Of a stretch of 64,000 nt of DNA, positions 28,671 through 38,367 are shown piece after piece (the stretch's first letter is position 1; each line of letters starts with the position of its first letter). The notes below the pieces were generated by a model. The model made no database searches. It was not told the origin of the DNA and saw only the letters and a list, made by a program, of their open reading frames with translations. The stretch is from CAZJQT01 sp964604415. GTDB taxonomy: Bacteria > Patescibacteriota > Saccharimonadia > Saccharimonadales > CAZJQT01. Position numbers and translations under genes: made by a program. Location: the NCBI GenBank assembly GCA_964604415.1, contig CAZRYT010000001.1:15871-79870 (forward strand), in the 5' to 3' direction.

Positions 28671-28957
28671 AGTATTCTCTTGACTTTTATATGGCCGTCT
28701 TTGGTAGCCGGTGCGTTTTTGAGCAACTCTTTAGTACTAACACCGTAGTTGATTTCTGTGTCGGCACGCATAACATTAGTCAGCCCAGTGACTTGACTGG
28801 TCGGCTCCAAGCCACCAAGATTTAGTTTTTGTAGCTGTTCAACATAGCCCAAGATAGAGGAAATTTCAGTCTGGAATTTCTCGACGTCTTCATCAGACAA
28901 CTGCAGTCGCGCTAGTCGCGCCAATTTTAAAACATCATCCTTAGAAAGTTTTGCCAT
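28667..28957 (-). CDS. gatC: Aspartyl/glutamyl-tRNA amidotransferase subunit C
   Basis: A 96-residue stabilising subunit that wraps GatA and GatB. The pattern KLARLQLSDEDVEKFQTEISSILGYVEQL and the TSQVTGLTNVMRAD segment are typical. It begins the gat operon. TATACT with TGA in front ends 8 bases before the ATG; the 18 bases from this -10 through the start codon are identical to those at the GH63-like gene (56878-56895). Confidence 0.94.
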   Translation of the reverse strand: MAKLSKDDVLKLARLARLQLSDEDVEKFQTEISSILGYVEQLQKLNLGGLEPTSQVTGLTNVMRADTEINYGVSTKELLKNAPATKDGHIKVKRIL

Positions 28958-29016
28958 TTCCTAACAGTATATCAAAGAAGTAAACTTGATACCTTTACAA
29001 TGTTTTTAGGCAGGAC

Positions 29017-29022
29017 TACAAT
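29017..29022 (+). promoter_or_regulatory. Promoter of the alpha/beta hydrolase-like gene
   Basis: TTTACA (28994-28999), 17 bases, TACAAT (29017-29022). Transcription would start near 29029, giving a leader of about 24 bases with TTGGAG at 29033-29038. Confidence 0.6.
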
Positions 29023-29052
29023 GAACTAAAGCTTGGAGCTTAAATCAAAACT

Positions 29053-30129
29053 ATGAATGTGATAAACCTATTTGATCGTAACGCTGCTGTTAGTGAACAA
29101 GAACAGATACACCCTCGTGAAAACGGGGGTGTTTTATTAGAACCACCTGTTCCCTATGACCTTGATGTTGTTAAACGGCGCCTACTATGGCAAACCGACA
29201 TGGAAGATATTGGCCATTTTGAACGCTATGAAGTTACCTTTGATGATGGCAGTCGCTACCAAGAACAAAAGGCCATGCCACTCAACCAAGAGTATGATCT
29301 GGGTGTGTCAATGACCACGCCTTGGTGGGTTCGTATCTCTGGTTATGCCACCGAAGTTCAAAAGGAGTTAGCCAAAGAAGGTATTGCATCGGATTTAGTT
29401 GGTCCACCGGAATTTAACTTTAACATCAAGTCTATTTTTCGTTTCTTTGAGCAAGTCAAAATGGAACGGGATGCCTCTGTCCAGATGGTCTTGTTTAAGG
29501 AAGCCGCTCGCAGTGGCTTGTTCAGCGAAGAGGAAATGATGGCCACCGGCTATTCACGTGGAGCAATGATGATATGGTATTTGCTGGCCTTCGAGGAAGC
29601 TTTCGGTGTAAACCTCGCATATTTCGATTCTAATGATCCATGCTTGACAGAAGCGATCTCAGCCAGCGACGTGGATCTCCATGACCTTGATACCTATACT
29701 TATTTACCTCGCGAAATTTTGGCTGGTCGCGAAGCTATTAGACGGCACTCCAAAGAAGATAAGTGGCGGCTTGTAAAACATCATGAACGGGGCAGACATT
29801 TTCTCTTACAACACCTGGCGGTCGGAGCTTCAATACTAGACGGGCAGGCGGGCAAACCCCTGCCATTTATACCTAAGGATAAAACAGGATCGGTACGTTT
29901 GTATGATGATAGTATTGGCAACCAGGGCGATAAGTTAAAAGCCAAGCTGGTTGGCCACCCATACATCCACGTCGGCGACAGGCGGGGTCTGCACGCATCA
30001 GGCATGAGCCCAAATGTGCGACGCGCGGCCGTCGGCCGTATCGCCATTGCCCAAAACTATCATAAAGAGCAGATACCTTTTGGGAATAAAGACTTACTTA
30101 AAATAACTTATTTACAAGAGACTGCCTAA
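29053..30129 (+). CDS. Alpha/beta-hydrolase-like protein
   Basis: The 358-residue soluble protein has a nucleophile elbow GYSRG at residues 166-170 within a strand-turn-helix context, as in serine esterases and lipases of the alpha/beta-hydrolase fold. An acid could come from the DSNDPC loop just after, and a His from the C-terminal part (HLAVGAS or HPYIHVGDRRG). No signal peptide is seen, so it should act in the cytoplasm. The substrate is unknown. Confidence 0.68.
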   Translation: MNVINLFDRNAAVSEQEQIHPRENGGVLLEPPVPYDLDVVKRRLLWQTDMEDIGHFERYEVTFDDGSRYQEQKAMPLNQEYDLGVSMTTPWWVRISGYATEVQKELAKEGIASDLVGPPEFNFNIKSIFRFFEQVKMERDASVQMVLFKEAARSGLFSEEEMMATGYSRGAMMIWYLLAFEEAFGVNLAYFDSNDPCLTEAISASDVDLHDLDTYTYLPREILAGREAIRRHSKEDKWRLVKHHERGRHFLLQHLAVGASILDGQAGKPLPFIPKDKTGSVRLYDDSIGNQGDKLKAKLVGHPYIHVGDRRGLHASGMSPNVRRAAVGRIAIAQNYHKEQIPFGNKDLLKITYLQETA

Positions 30130-30188
30130 AGCTTACTTTTAACGTCGGCTATTATGTCGCGCAGTTCGGCGGCTTTTTCAAATTCCAA
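30126..30188 (-). pseudogene. Remnant of a uvrB 3' end (UVR motif)
   Basis: On the minus strand this segment reads [24 protein letters not shown], almost the same as the last 20 residues of the intact UvrB downstream. A 36-base core is identical in DNA. No start codon or further UvrB sequence precedes it, so it is a fragment, not a gene. It flanks the lipoprotein gene on the far side from uvrB. Confidence 0.85.
30144..30179. repeat. 36-bp direct repeat, copy 1
   Basis: Identical to 31545-31580, with weaker similarity over about 60 bases. The two copies are 1401 bases apart and bracket the lipoprotein gene. Confidence 0.9.
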
Positions 30189-30250
30189 GTCAGTAAAGCC
30201 AATTGAGCTACAAGTAAGCCGACTATTGGACGATAACTATCAGAGGATAC

Positions 30251-30279
30251 TTGTGTATTGTTCTATTATATGTTATTAT
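30251..30279 (+). promoter_or_regulatory. Leaderless-type promoter of the lipoprotein gene
   Basis: TTGTGT (30251-30256), 17 bases, TATTAT (30274-30279) with TGT in front (extended -10). The -10 ends 6 bases before the ATG at 30286. Confidence 0.7.
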
Positions 30280-30285
30280 ACACTT

Positions 30286-31530
30286 ATGTCCGGTGAATTA
30301 TTAACGCAGCGGGTTCGCGGTAGTGCTATGGCATTTGCCATGGCCGGTTCCTTGATACTGGGTGGCTGTGTAGAAAGCGGTCATACTTCAAAACAGACCA
30401 ACTCTGCTTCAGCAGAATCCTCACCCTTTACCGGGGCTCCCCAACAATGTATTGAGCCGACAATTGACGAGATTAACACAGCGGATCATTTACTCAGAGC
30501 ACCCGAAGATCCGCTGGCGAGTATCCCAGTTTCCGTAAGTCAGAGAGGATCTGATTACGAGGATCAGATGGCAAAATATGCCGATTTCCTAAAACAAACG
30601 GCCGCCGAAGACCACGTAACTATCTTTGATGGTGCACCTGCTGCCAATAACATTTATCACAACCTGGCTGGTATGAAACCCGCGCCTGAATCATTTGCCA
30701 CGTATCTGACTGAGGTTCAACAGTTTTTAGATCAACTCGGCGTGACCTTGACAGTAGCCGAACCCGGTGTAACGTACTCGTACGGTGGCCGCGTTCCAAC
30801 TGCTGAAGAATTAGCCACAAAAAGTGCCGCCTATTTATTGGCTGATATTGCCACGGCTTTTTCTAACCTGCCCAAGGAATACGTCGAGTTGGCTGGTTTG
30901 AAGCACATTATCATCGTCGCTGGTACTGATACTGAGGATGTCGCCGGCTATGCCAATACCGAATATCCGCACGACACGATTGTCCTGGATATACTTAAAA
31001 CTCCGGACCAATCAATTTCCCCTAGTGGCGTGAACCATGAACTCTATCACTTGATTGACGCTGCCAGTTGTGGCGCCGCAGATATGTTTAACGACCATGG
31101 GTTTGTAGCGTTAAATGGCGACCGTATGTTGTATTCAAACGTTCCGCTTGACACAAGACCTACCTATCCTTCATACAAAGACAGCTTCACAACAGAACAA
31201 AACAACGACACACAGATGCTCGTTAATGCCAACCAGCAAGCCGACAATACCTTGCGGTGTCAGATTGTTAGCCAAGAGCTCTCTGATCAAGCCGAAGTTG
31301 TAACCGTGTCAGACTATCATCCTAATCCTGCTGAAGATAAGGCCGAGATCGGCTCGGTTATTCCAAATACCAATGACTATGTTGAATTCGACAACCCGCA
31401 GTATGCCACCTTATACCCGAAATTTCGCTACCTTTTAGCTCGTTTATATCATCAAAACCCCGGAATTGTCAGGTTCTTTGCCAAAACCAGCCGGCGCCCG
31501 ATGGAAGATCCACTGCGGGCAAACTGCTAG
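30286..31530 (+). CDS. Putative zinc-metallopeptidase lipoprotein
   Basis: The ATG at 30286 was chosen because it follows the promoter directly and gives a proper lipoprotein signal: positive N terminus, hydrophobic stretch and lipobox LGGC with Cys at residue 28. The 414-residue product should be anchored outside the membrane. Residues 251-255 read HELYH in [11 protein letters not shown], an HExxH zinc site with a possible downstream Asp or His ligand. Two later cysteines may pair. The gene lies between two copies of the uvrB 3' end and may have been inserted there. Function is inferred from the motif alone. Confidence 0.75.
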   Translation: MSGELLTQRVRGSAMAFAMAGSLILGGCVESGHTSKQTNSASAESSPFTGAPQQCIEPTIDEINTADHLLRAPEDPLASIPVSVSQRGSDYEDQMAKYADFLKQTAAEDHVTIFDGAPAANNIYHNLAGMKPAPESFATYLTEVQQFLDQLGVTLTVAEPGVTYSYGGRVPTAEELATKSAAYLLADIATAFSNLPKEYVELAGLKHIIIVAGTDTEDVAGYANTEYPHDTIVLDILKTPDQSISPSGVNHELYHLIDAASCGAADMFNDHGFVALNGDRMLYSNVPLDTRPTYPSYKDSFTTEQNNDTQMLVNANQQADNTLRCQIVSQELSDQAEVVTVSDYHPNPAEDKAEIGSVIPNTNDYVEFDNPQYATLYPKFRYLLARLYHQNPGIVRFFAKTSRRPMEDPLRANC

Positions 31531-33491
31531 ATTTTAGACTTGATGTCGGCTATTATGTCGCGCAGTTCGGCGGCTTTTTCGAATTCCAGATTAGCGGCCG
31601 CTAGTTCCATTTGAGCGCTCAGGTCGCGGATCAGATGGCCGTATTCATCTTTAGGAATTTTCTTGAGATCCAATTTGGCTTTCTTAGCTTCTTCAGGTAA
31701 GTCAGGACGCATACCTTTTTCAATAGTTTTAGCAATGCTGGTGGGAGTGATGTGGTGTTTTGTATTGTAATCTTCTTGGATTTTGCGACGGCGATTTGTC
31801 TCGTCAATGGCTCGCTTCATGCTGCCGGTGACGTGGTCGGCGTACATTAGCACTCGTCCTTCCTGGTGGCGGGCGGCTCGGCCGATGGTTTGGATCAAAG
31901 CTTGCTCACTACGTAGAAAGCCCTCCTTATCGGCATCCAAGATAGCTATTAGACTAACTTCTGGTAAGTCCAAACCCTCACGTAGTAGGTTAATGCCAAC
32001 CACAACATCATAAGTACCTAGTCGCAGATCACGCAGGATGTCAGTGCGCTCCAAAGTCTCAACGTCGCTATGAAGATAGGTAACTTTGATCTTAATTTCA
32101 CTTAAATACTCGGTCAGGTCTTCGGCCATGCGCTTAGTTAAAGTTGTCACCAAAATACGCTGGCGCTTATCAATGGTAGCTTTTATTTCGTTGATTAAAT
32201 CATCAATCTGGCCATCTATGGGCTTAAGTTCAATCTTCGGATCTAGCAAACCAGTTGGGCGAATAACCTGCTGAGCTGGCTTGGGACTGCGACTGAGCTC
32301 ATAGTCAGCCGGCGTTGCGCTAACATAAACCGCCTGGTTAATGTGCTTTTCAAACTCCGTAAAAGTCAATGGCCGGTTATCCAGAGCGCTAGGTAGCCTA
32401 AAACCATGTTCTACTAAGACTTCCTTGCGCGCTCGGTCGCCGTTGTACATGCCGCGTACCTGTGGCATGGTCATGTGCGATTCATCAATAAATAATAAAT
32501 AGTCGTCCGGGAAATAGTCCATGAGCGTAGCTGGCTGTTCACCTGGCTCACGGTTAGTCAGATAACGACTGTAGTTTTCGATGCCTTTCACAAAGCCGGT
32601 TTCTTCCATCATTTCCAGATCAAACCGTGTACGCTGTTCTAAGCGCTGGGCTTCTAGTAATTGTCCATTTTTCTTAAAGTAGCTTAGTCTCTCGGCTAGT
32701 TCGGCTTCAATTTTACCCAGAGCACCTTTGAGCTTTTGCTCTGGAGTAACATAGTGGCTACTTGGGAAAATTCGCACCTTTGAGGGTTTTTGTAAAATCT
32801 CGCCAGTCAACGGGTCAATTTGCGTGATTTTGTCTATTTGGTCACCAAAAAACTCCAGACGATAGGCTAGCTCTTCGCCGGCTGGAAAAACATCGACAGT
32901 ATCGCCGCGCACCCTAAAAACACCACGATGAAAATCATGATCGTTGCGTTGGTATTGAATATCAGTTAAGCGTCTGAGTAGTTTGTCGCGTTGATGACGC
33001 TCGCCAAGTTTTACTTGCAGTGATAGGTTGCCATAGTCCTCAACTGAGCCAATTCCATAGATACAGCTGACTGAGGCGACAATGATGACATCACGCCGGG
33101 TTAAAAGCGCGTCAGTAGCCGCGTGGCGCAAGCGGTCAATCTCCTCATTTATCTGTGAATCTTTTTCTATGTAAGTATCGGATCGCGGGATATAAGCTTC
33201 TGGCTGATAATAATCAAAATAACTTACAAAGTAGTGCACGGCATTGTCTGGAAAAAACTGCTTGAATTCTGAGTACAGTTGAGCTGCTAGAGTTTTGTTA
33301 TGACTAAGCACCAGAGTTGGCCTCTGCTGATTAGCGATCAAATTGGCCATTGTAAAAGTCTTACCACTACCAGTTACTCCTAGCAGAACTTGTTCTTTAA
33401 CTTTGTCTTCTAGGCCTTTGTTCAACTTAGCAATTGCCGACGGTTGATCGCCAGTTGGCTGATAATTGCTCTTTAGTCTGAGTTTAGTCAC
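31527..33491 (-). CDS. uvrB: Excinuclease ABC subunit B
   Basis: UvrB is the damage-checking helicase of nucleotide excision repair. The 654 residues show Walker A GVTGSGKT near residue 40, the beta-hairpin region [18 protein letters not shown], helicase motifs up to QTIGRAARH, and the C-terminal UVR motif [11 protein letters not shown] that contacts UvrC. The start is GTG at 33491, with TACAAT ending 6 bases before it. The gene is complete; its last codons are duplicated 1.4 kb further on. It overlaps the convergent lipoprotein gene by 4 bases. Confidence 0.97.
   Translation of the reverse strand: MTKLRLKSNYQPTGDQPSAIAKLNKGLEDKVKEQVLLGVTGSGKTFTMANLIANQQRPTLVLSHNKTLAAQLYSEFKQFFPDNAVHYFVSYFDYYQPEAYIPRSDTYIEKDSQINEEIDRLRHAATDALLTRRDVIIVASVSCIYGIGSVEDYGNLSLQVKLGERHQRDKLLRRLTDIQYQRNDHDFHRGVFRVRGDTVDVFPAGEELAYRLEFFGDQIDKITQIDPLTGEILQKPSKVRIFPSSHYVTPEQKLKGALGKIEAELAERLSYFKKNGQLLEAQRLEQRTRFDLEMMEETGFVKGIENYSRYLTNREPGEQPATLMDYFPDDYLLFIDESHMTMPQVRGMYNGDRARKEVLVEHGFRLPSALDNRPLTFTEFEKHINQAVYVSATPADYELSRSPKPAQQVIRPTGLLDPKIELKPIDGQIDDLINEIKATIDKRQRILVTTLTKRMAEDLTEYLSEIKIKVTYLHSDVETLERTDILRDLRLGTYDVVVGINLLREGLDLPEVSLIAILDADKEGFLRSEQALIQTIGRAARHQEGRVLMYADHVTGSMKRAIDETNRRRKIQEDYNTKHHITPTSIAKTIEKGMRPDLPEEAKKAKLDLKKIPKDEYGHLIRDLSAQMELAAANLEFEKAAELRDIIADIKSKI
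31545..31580. repeat. 36-bp direct repeat, copy 2 (inside uvrB 3' end)
   Basis: Identical to 30144-30179; encodes the UVR motif of the intact uvrB. Confidence 0.9.
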
Positions 33492-33516
33492 CGTTTAATT
33501 GTAGCAGTCAGTAGAC

Positions 33517-34128
33517 TCAACCAAGTTGTTTGTGGTGGCCGTCTTGTTCCATAAACCATTTATGGCTGAGCTCAGCAGCGTTGAAGTCCTTGTACTCAAT
33601 GTCCAGCATAGCTATAACCTTTTTGACCAGTCGGGCTGGGTTATCATCAAGAATCATATATTGACGGTTGACAGCCTCAAGACGGTCAAGTAGTTCGGGA
33701 ATGATGTCAGCCGTGCCACCACTACCAACCAAGACACCACAAGGCATGCTAGACTCTAGGGCGGTGGTGAATTCATGCAAGCTACCAAAACGACCACCAA
33801 CAGTAATGATGGCATCGCTTGACTGGACTAGATGGACATCACGACCAACGTAGTGCATGCCAGTAAAGTTGATAAAGTCATAAACCCCAAGTGGCAGGCG
33901 ATATTTTGAAACATGTTCGCGCAAACTACTAGCCGGTGAAAAACCGATACTCATACCACCGTTTTCTTTGGCGGCTTTGGCTGCGTAAAACGGCAAGCCA
34001 ACTGTTGCTCCGGTTGTCAAAATGTGTCCAGCTTTAGCTATAGCTTCACCCAAGTCAGCCGCTAGCTCGTGGGCGTTTTTAACAGTTTTGCCGCTAGCTG
34101 CTCCGGACACACAGATAGCATAATTCAT
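33517..34128 (-). CDS. SLOG/LOG-family Rossmann protein (TIGR00725-like)
   Basis: The 203-residue protein has an N-terminal GxxSG-like nucleotide loop (CVSGAASGKT), a TTGATVGLPFYAA segment, and ITVGGRFGSLHEF, the counterpart of the PGGxGTxxE motif of the lysine-decarboxylase-like/LOG superfamily. Members bind nucleotides or nucleotide-derived signals; some cleave cytokinin-type monophosphates. The exact reaction is unknown. It overlaps the upstream gene by 4 bases. Confidence 0.7.
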   Translation of the reverse strand: MNYAICVSGAASGKTVKNAHELAADLGEAIAKAGHILTTGATVGLPFYAAKAAKENGGMSIGFSPASSLREHVSKYRLPLGVYDFINFTGMHYVGRDVHLVQSSDAIITVGGRFGSLHEFTTALESSMPCGVLVGSGGTADIIPELLDRLEAVNRQYMILDDNPARLVKKVIAMLDIEYKDFNAAELSHKWFMEQDGHHKQLG

Positions 34129-35381
34129 ACAGCGAACTCCAGCTCCGATAGTACGTAAGGTTGGTCAAAAACTCTCTCTTCCAGCTGGTTGAGTAGTTGC
34201 CTTTCCAGCGCTGGTTGAGCCAAATAACGGCTATGCAGTTCGGGCCAAAGACTAGCTTGCATATGGTAGAATATTCGTCTTTCGTATGGCAGCTGATTTA
34301 CTAGATTGATAGCTACGTCCAAGAGATTGAGGCTAACTGGACCATCTGGCGCTGGTAGAGCCACATAATCAAGCTGGTGCCAAAAATGCAGAGCTGGTTC
34401 AACCCTGAACAAGACAGCTTCGGCTTTGCGGTAAGCCAGGTCACTTGGCTGTACGTGCGGTTCAAAAATTTCCGGGTGATTTAAGCGCGACTTTTGCCCA
34501 TAATGTCTAGCGATCATATGCCAGTTTATTGTCTGGCCTGCCAGATTAAAATCGTTGTTAGTTTTGTGGGTTAAAACATCGTCAATCAAACCACCAAAAT
34601 GCGGTTGAACTTGATGAAACTTAAGGTATGAGCTGTGGATGCGGATCTCACATATTTCTTTGAGGCCATGAGCAAGGCTCAACAGCATCAGTCCTGGTCG
34701 ATTAGGGATTTCTAGCGGCAAGACCACAACCATGCCTGCCTCCCACGAGCTAACTACAAAACTGTGGTTACTAGCTACGTGTACTTGAGCCAATTTGCTC
34801 CACCGCTTAGCTTCCGGGTATAGAACTTCGACTGGCTTAGTCTCAAAATCGGATGATTCTAGCCGTTGGTACAAGTAACTAAGTTTGCTATGCCATCCAC
34901 TCGACTCAGTCTGTTTAGCTAGACATAGCAAAGCGGCTACGTTCTCTCGCTTTAACATCGAGTCAGCTGAGCGGTAATGCAACTGTCTCATAAGATTTTT
35001 GGGTGGATTTTTGGACAAAAGTCGGCGGATACTGGCGGCTTTTAGCGTCCAAGCCGATCTGGGTATTTTCAGACGGTTCAAGACTTGGGCAGATCTTTGC
35101 AAAATAAAAGTACTGTTATTAGTGTCTGCGAGTCCCAGTTTTCTCATCAAGAACTCATCGTGCAACTTAGCTAAGCCCAGAGCGGCGTTGTAGAGCTCTT
35201 TGGGTGTTGTATCGCGTGGATCCAGTCCAAGAGCACGGGTTTTTTGGTGAAGCGAGCCATATATTTCCGCCGACAAACGGATATCAACACCGGGCTGGCC
35301 ACTGGCAGCTTCCAGCCGGTGGATTCTATCGGCCAACTCGCGCCTATCGGTTTGGGTTAAATCAGCGATTAATTTACACAT
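34125..35381 (-). CDS. Hypothetical protein (418 residues)
   Basis: I do not recognise this protein. It is soluble, Leu- and His-rich and mainly helical. Residues about 225-255 (LSLAHGLKEICEIRIHSSYLKFH) hold a cluster of His and Glu that could bind metal but do not form a standard HExxH. It seems to be cotranscribed with the SLOG gene. The promoter TTTACG-N17-TATGCT with TGT in front lies about 35-65 bases upstream of the ATG. Confidence 0.75.
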   Translation of the reverse strand: MCKLIADLTQTDRRELADRIHRLEAASGQPGVDIRLSAEIYGSLHQKTRALGLDPRDTTPKELYNAALGLAKLHDEFLMRKLGLADTNNSTFILQRSAQVLNRLKIPRSAWTLKAASIRRLLSKNPPKNLMRQLHYRSADSMLKRENVAALLCLAKQTESSGWHSKLSYLYQRLESSDFETKPVEVLYPEAKRWSKLAQVHVASNHSFVVSSWEAGMVVVLPLEIPNRPGLMLLSLAHGLKEICEIRIHSSYLKFHQVQPHFGGLIDDVLTHKTNNDFNLAGQTINWHMIARHYGQKSRLNHPEIFEPHVQPSDLAYRKAEAVLFRVEPALHFWHQLDYVALPAPDGPVSLNLLDVAINLVNQLPYERRIFYHMQASLWPELHSRYLAQPALERQLLNQLEERVFDQPYVLSELEFAV

Positions 35382-35447
35382 TTTCTTTTCTTTTTACTTG
35401 TGCCCTGTTGACTTAAGCATAACACCGCTAGACATAAGCGTAAAGAG

Positions 35448-36449
35448 TTATTTGAAGGGTTCTGGCTTGTACCAACTGGGTGCTTTTTGCAACCATTCGC
35501 CTATTTCTTGCTCGGTTAATAGGCCGGCCTGAGCCCCAACTTTCTGAACCACGCTCATAGAGTTGATCGGTGCCCACTGCAGAGCCCCTTCTATAGAGTT
35601 GCCCTTCGCCAAAGCAGCCACAAAAGTACTAGAAAAAGCATCGCCAGCACCAGTGCGCTCAAAGGGTGGCGCTGGGTCGGGATACGGCGGCATTTTAAGT
35701 TTTTGGTTGCCATCGGAGGCATAAGCACCAGCCGGCCCATCAGTAATGACTACCATTTTAGGCCCAAGCTTATGGAGTCTGGCAAATAAGTCATTGATAT
35801 TATCGGCTTTGCCGCCGGAAATCTTGGCGGCTTCTTCACGGTTCACAATCAAGACTGCCGAGTGTTGATAGAGCTTAGCCAAACGCTCAGCGCCAGCCTC
35901 AATCTGAAAAGTTCCAGGCTGAAAGGCCATATTAATCTCCGGGTTTCGCTCCAACCAATCAGCTATATCATCATGCATACTAAGAGCGTGCTGGCTAATT
36001 GAACTAAAATAAACCCACTTCGGCAGTTCTTTTGGAGACAAGTGCGGCCAATGGTAGTCATACTCCTCATGTTTGATTAGAATTGTGCGTTCTTCTTTGT
36101 ACCAAAGTACGTAATGATAATTGCTCTTCTTGTCTGGATTGATATGGACAAAACGTGTATCAACCTTGGCTTGGTGCAGGGCATTTATCATGTCACGGCC
36201 ATGTTGATCGCCACCAACATTGGTCACAAAGCCGCTTTTGAGCCCAAGCTTGGCAAAAGCTACGGCGGCATTGCTGGCATTGCCAACGGCTTCAATAACC
36301 TCAGCATGGTCAAATGGCAGCTTGGTGGCAAACGGCATAGTTAGCCATTTACCATTGGCATTTTCGTAAGACACCGCTTGATCATCAAGCAGTTTTATAA
36401 AAGCGTCCGTTACGACGTCACCGACGGCTAAAACGTCAAATTGATCCAT
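35448..36449 (-). CDS. PfkB-family sugar kinase
   Basis: A ribokinase-fold kinase of 333 residues. The C-terminal signature ERTGAGDAFSSTF has the anion-hole GAGD with catalytic Asp near residue 255, and VGNASNAAVAFAKLGLKSGFVTNVGGDQHG is the N-terminal PfkB signature. The substrate could be ribose, fructose 6-phosphate or a nucleoside. Its position beside fructose-bisphosphate aldolase and the pentose-phosphate genes favours a sugar or sugar phosphate, possibly replacing PfkA. Confidence 0.85.
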   Translation of the reverse strand: MDQFDVLAVGDVVTDAFIKLLDDQAVSYENANGKWLTMPFATKLPFDHAEVIEAVGNASNAAVAFAKLGLKSGFVTNVGGDQHGRDMINALHQAKVDTRFVHINPDKKSNYHYVLWYKEERTILIKHEEYDYHWPHLSPKELPKWVYFSSISQHALSMHDDIADWLERNPEINMAFQPGTFQIEAGAERLAKLYQHSAVLIVNREEAAKISGGKADNINDLFARLHKLGPKMVVITDGPAGAYASDGNQKLKMPPYPDPAPPFERTGAGDAFSSTFVAALAKGNSIEGALQWAPINSMSVVQKVGAQAGLLTEQEIGEWLQKAPSWYKPEPFK

Positions 36450-36470
36450 GTTTGCCCACCATACTAACTC

Positions 36471-37385
36471 CTAGTCTACCACGGCCTTTCCAGCCGAATT
36501 AAACATATCAATCTTTTCCTCAACTACTTCCTGAACGGCGGCAATTACTTTATCCATCAACTTAACAACAGCATACTCCGTAGGGTTGTCGGCTAGTACT
36601 TTTTCTAAGGTTTTGCGGTAAGCTACGCGCATATCAGAGTTAATATTAACCTTGCTGACTCCGACTCTGATAGCGTCAACAAAATAGTGTCCTGGCGTAC
36701 CACTACCACCATGTAGGCTGATATTACAATCCAAGGCTGCGCGAATTTTTTTCAGTAAATCAATGTCCAGCATTTTGGGGACTGGGTATTGACCGTGAAG
36801 GTTGCCGATGGCGGCCGCATAGGTATCAATTCCGGTAGCCTCAACAAATTGTTTGGCTTCTTCAGGCACCGTGAAATGCTTCTTGATTTCAGCGTAATCT
36901 ATTTTCTCTTTATGTAAGTTAGAACTACCAGCAAAATAATGTGGCTCACTCTCAACCAACGCCCCAGTTAATTTGGCGTATTCAACGATCTGTTTGGTTT
37001 CGGTGATTATTTCTTCAGGAGTTGCGTTGTTACGGGCTTTGCTGATATCAATATGAATAAATTCAAAACCGGCTTCTATGCCAGCAATAGCACCAGCAAT
37101 GGTTGGGCTATGATCTAAGTTGATATACATTTCTACGCCTAGTTGATCACGGTAGTTATCAACCATATCGCGGACATTATCCAGCCCGATGGCGTCTGCT
37201 TCATCCTGGCTAACTTCAACCATCAATGGCGCTTTTTTGGCTGCTGCCGCTTGGGCAACCGCTTTCAAGGTTTCTTGGTTATCTAGGTTGAAGGCGCCTA
37301 GGGCAAAATGTTCCTGGCGTGCCCTGGCCATAGCGGCTCGGGCTTTTTGACAGTTTTCCCTAATTTGTTCCAATGCTAGTGGCAT
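36471..37385 (-). CDS. fba: Class II fructose-bisphosphate aldolase
   Basis: Zinc-dependent aldolase linking fructose 1,6-bisphosphate with the triose phosphates. The 304 residues carry the expected ligands: NLDHSPT (Asp, His), SEPH, GNLHGQYP (His) and SLHGGSGTP (His), with KVNINSDMR for phosphate binding. It could also be a tagatose-bisphosphate or related aldolase, but context supports glycolysis. It ends 21 bases before the PfkB gene and follows the transketolase halves directly. Confidence 0.9.
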   Translation of the reverse strand: MPLALEQIRENCQKARAAMARARQEHFALGAFNLDNQETLKAVAQAAAAKKAPLMVEVSQDEADAIGLDNVRDMVDNYRDQLGVEMYINLDHSPTIAGAIAGIEAGFEFIHIDISKARNNATPEEIITETKQIVEYAKLTGALVESEPHYFAGSSNLHKEKIDYAEIKKHFTVPEEAKQFVEATGIDTYAAAIGNLHGQYPVPKMLDIDLLKKIRAALDCNISLHGGSGTPGHYFVDAIRVGVSKVNINSDMRVAYRKTLEKVLADNPTEYAVVKLMDKVIAAVQEVVEEKIDMFNSAGKAVVD

Positions 37386-37386
37386 A

Positions 37387-38367
37387 TCAGGTTTTCCTAT
37401 CCATTAAGACGTGGGCCGCCATCATTATGTGTTTAGCAGTTAGGCCAAAATGCTCTAATAATTCTTCCGGATCGCCGGATTCGCCAAAATGATCCTGCAT
37501 ACCAAGGCGTTTTAATGGCGTTGGCAACTCTTCGCCGAGTAGTTCGGCCACAGCGCCACCAAGACCACCGTTGATCTGGGCTTCTTCTATGGTTATGACG
37601 GCGCGGGTTTTGCGCGCGCTTCTAAGGATTGTTTCTTTGTCTAGCGGCTTGATGGTTGGGCAATGAATAACTTCAGTATCTATGCCTTCTTTGTAGAGTT
37701 TCTCGGCTGCCACTAAGGCTTGATAGGTCATGCTGCCCGTGGCTATGATGGTCAATTCATTACCACCAGCATGGACATAAGCCTGTCCAATTTTAAAAGG
37801 TGTTCTATCGGTAGTAAAAATCGGCGTCGCTTCACGCGCTAAGCGCATATAGTTTGGGCGTTTGTCTTTAGCCATGGCTAGTGTCGCACGCTCAGCTTCT
37901 AGGCTATCACCTGGAGCAATCACGACCATATTAGGTAGGGCTCGCATCAGAGCCAGGTCTTCCAGCATCTGATGAGTTGCGCCATCCGGGCCGACACTGA
38001 CGCCGGCGTGCGAACCAATAATCTTAACCGGACGGTTATTTAGACAAATAGTAGTGCGGATTTGCTCCCAGTTGCGCCCTGGACTAAAAGCAGCATAGCT
38101 AGATACAAATGGGATCTTACCCATAGCAGCTAGACCCGAGCCAACTGTTACTAAGTTTTGTTCGGCCACACCAATTTCTATAAAACGCTCAGGAAACTCG
38201 TCTCTAAATAAATGCATTTGGGTTGATTCGGTCAAATCAGCACAAGCGGCCACAACGTTGGCGTCTAGTTTACCGGCTGTTAGTAGCCCACGGCCAAAGC
38301 CTTTACGGATCGGCTCTTTGGCGATATCTTTGGCTAAAACATCTTTGATTAAATGTAGATCGTCCAT
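37387..38367 (-). CDS. Transketolase, C-terminal subunit
   Basis: Holds the pyrimidine-binding domain (about residues 20-185, with the Glu in IEIGVAEQNLVTVGSGLA) and the transketolase C domain. With the N subunit it moves two-carbon units between sugar phosphates, using thiamine diphosphate. The 326-residue length is normal for split transketolases. Its ATG shares one base with the end of the N-subunit gene, so the two are coupled. Confidence 0.94.
   Translation of the reverse strand: MDDLHLIKDVLAKDIAKEPIRKGFGRGLLTAGKLDANVVAACADLTESTQMHLFRDEFPERFIEIGVAEQNLVTVGSGLAAMGKIPFVSSYAAFSPGRNWEQIRTTICLNNRPVKIIGSHAGVSVGPDGATHQMLEDLALMRALPNMVVIAPGDSLEAERATLAMAKDKRPNYMRLAREATPIFTTDRTPFKIGQAYVHAGGNELTIIATGSMTYQALVAAEKLYKEGIDTEVIHCPTIKPLDKETILRSARKTRAVITIEEAQINGGLGGAVAELLGEELPTPLKRLGMQDHFGESGDPEELLEHFGLTAKHIMMAAHVLMDRKT

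Noticed and set aside
30126..31589. Insertion sequence or integron cassette at the uvrB end
   Set aside because: No transposase, integrase or terminal inverted repeats are present; only the direct repeat supports movement.
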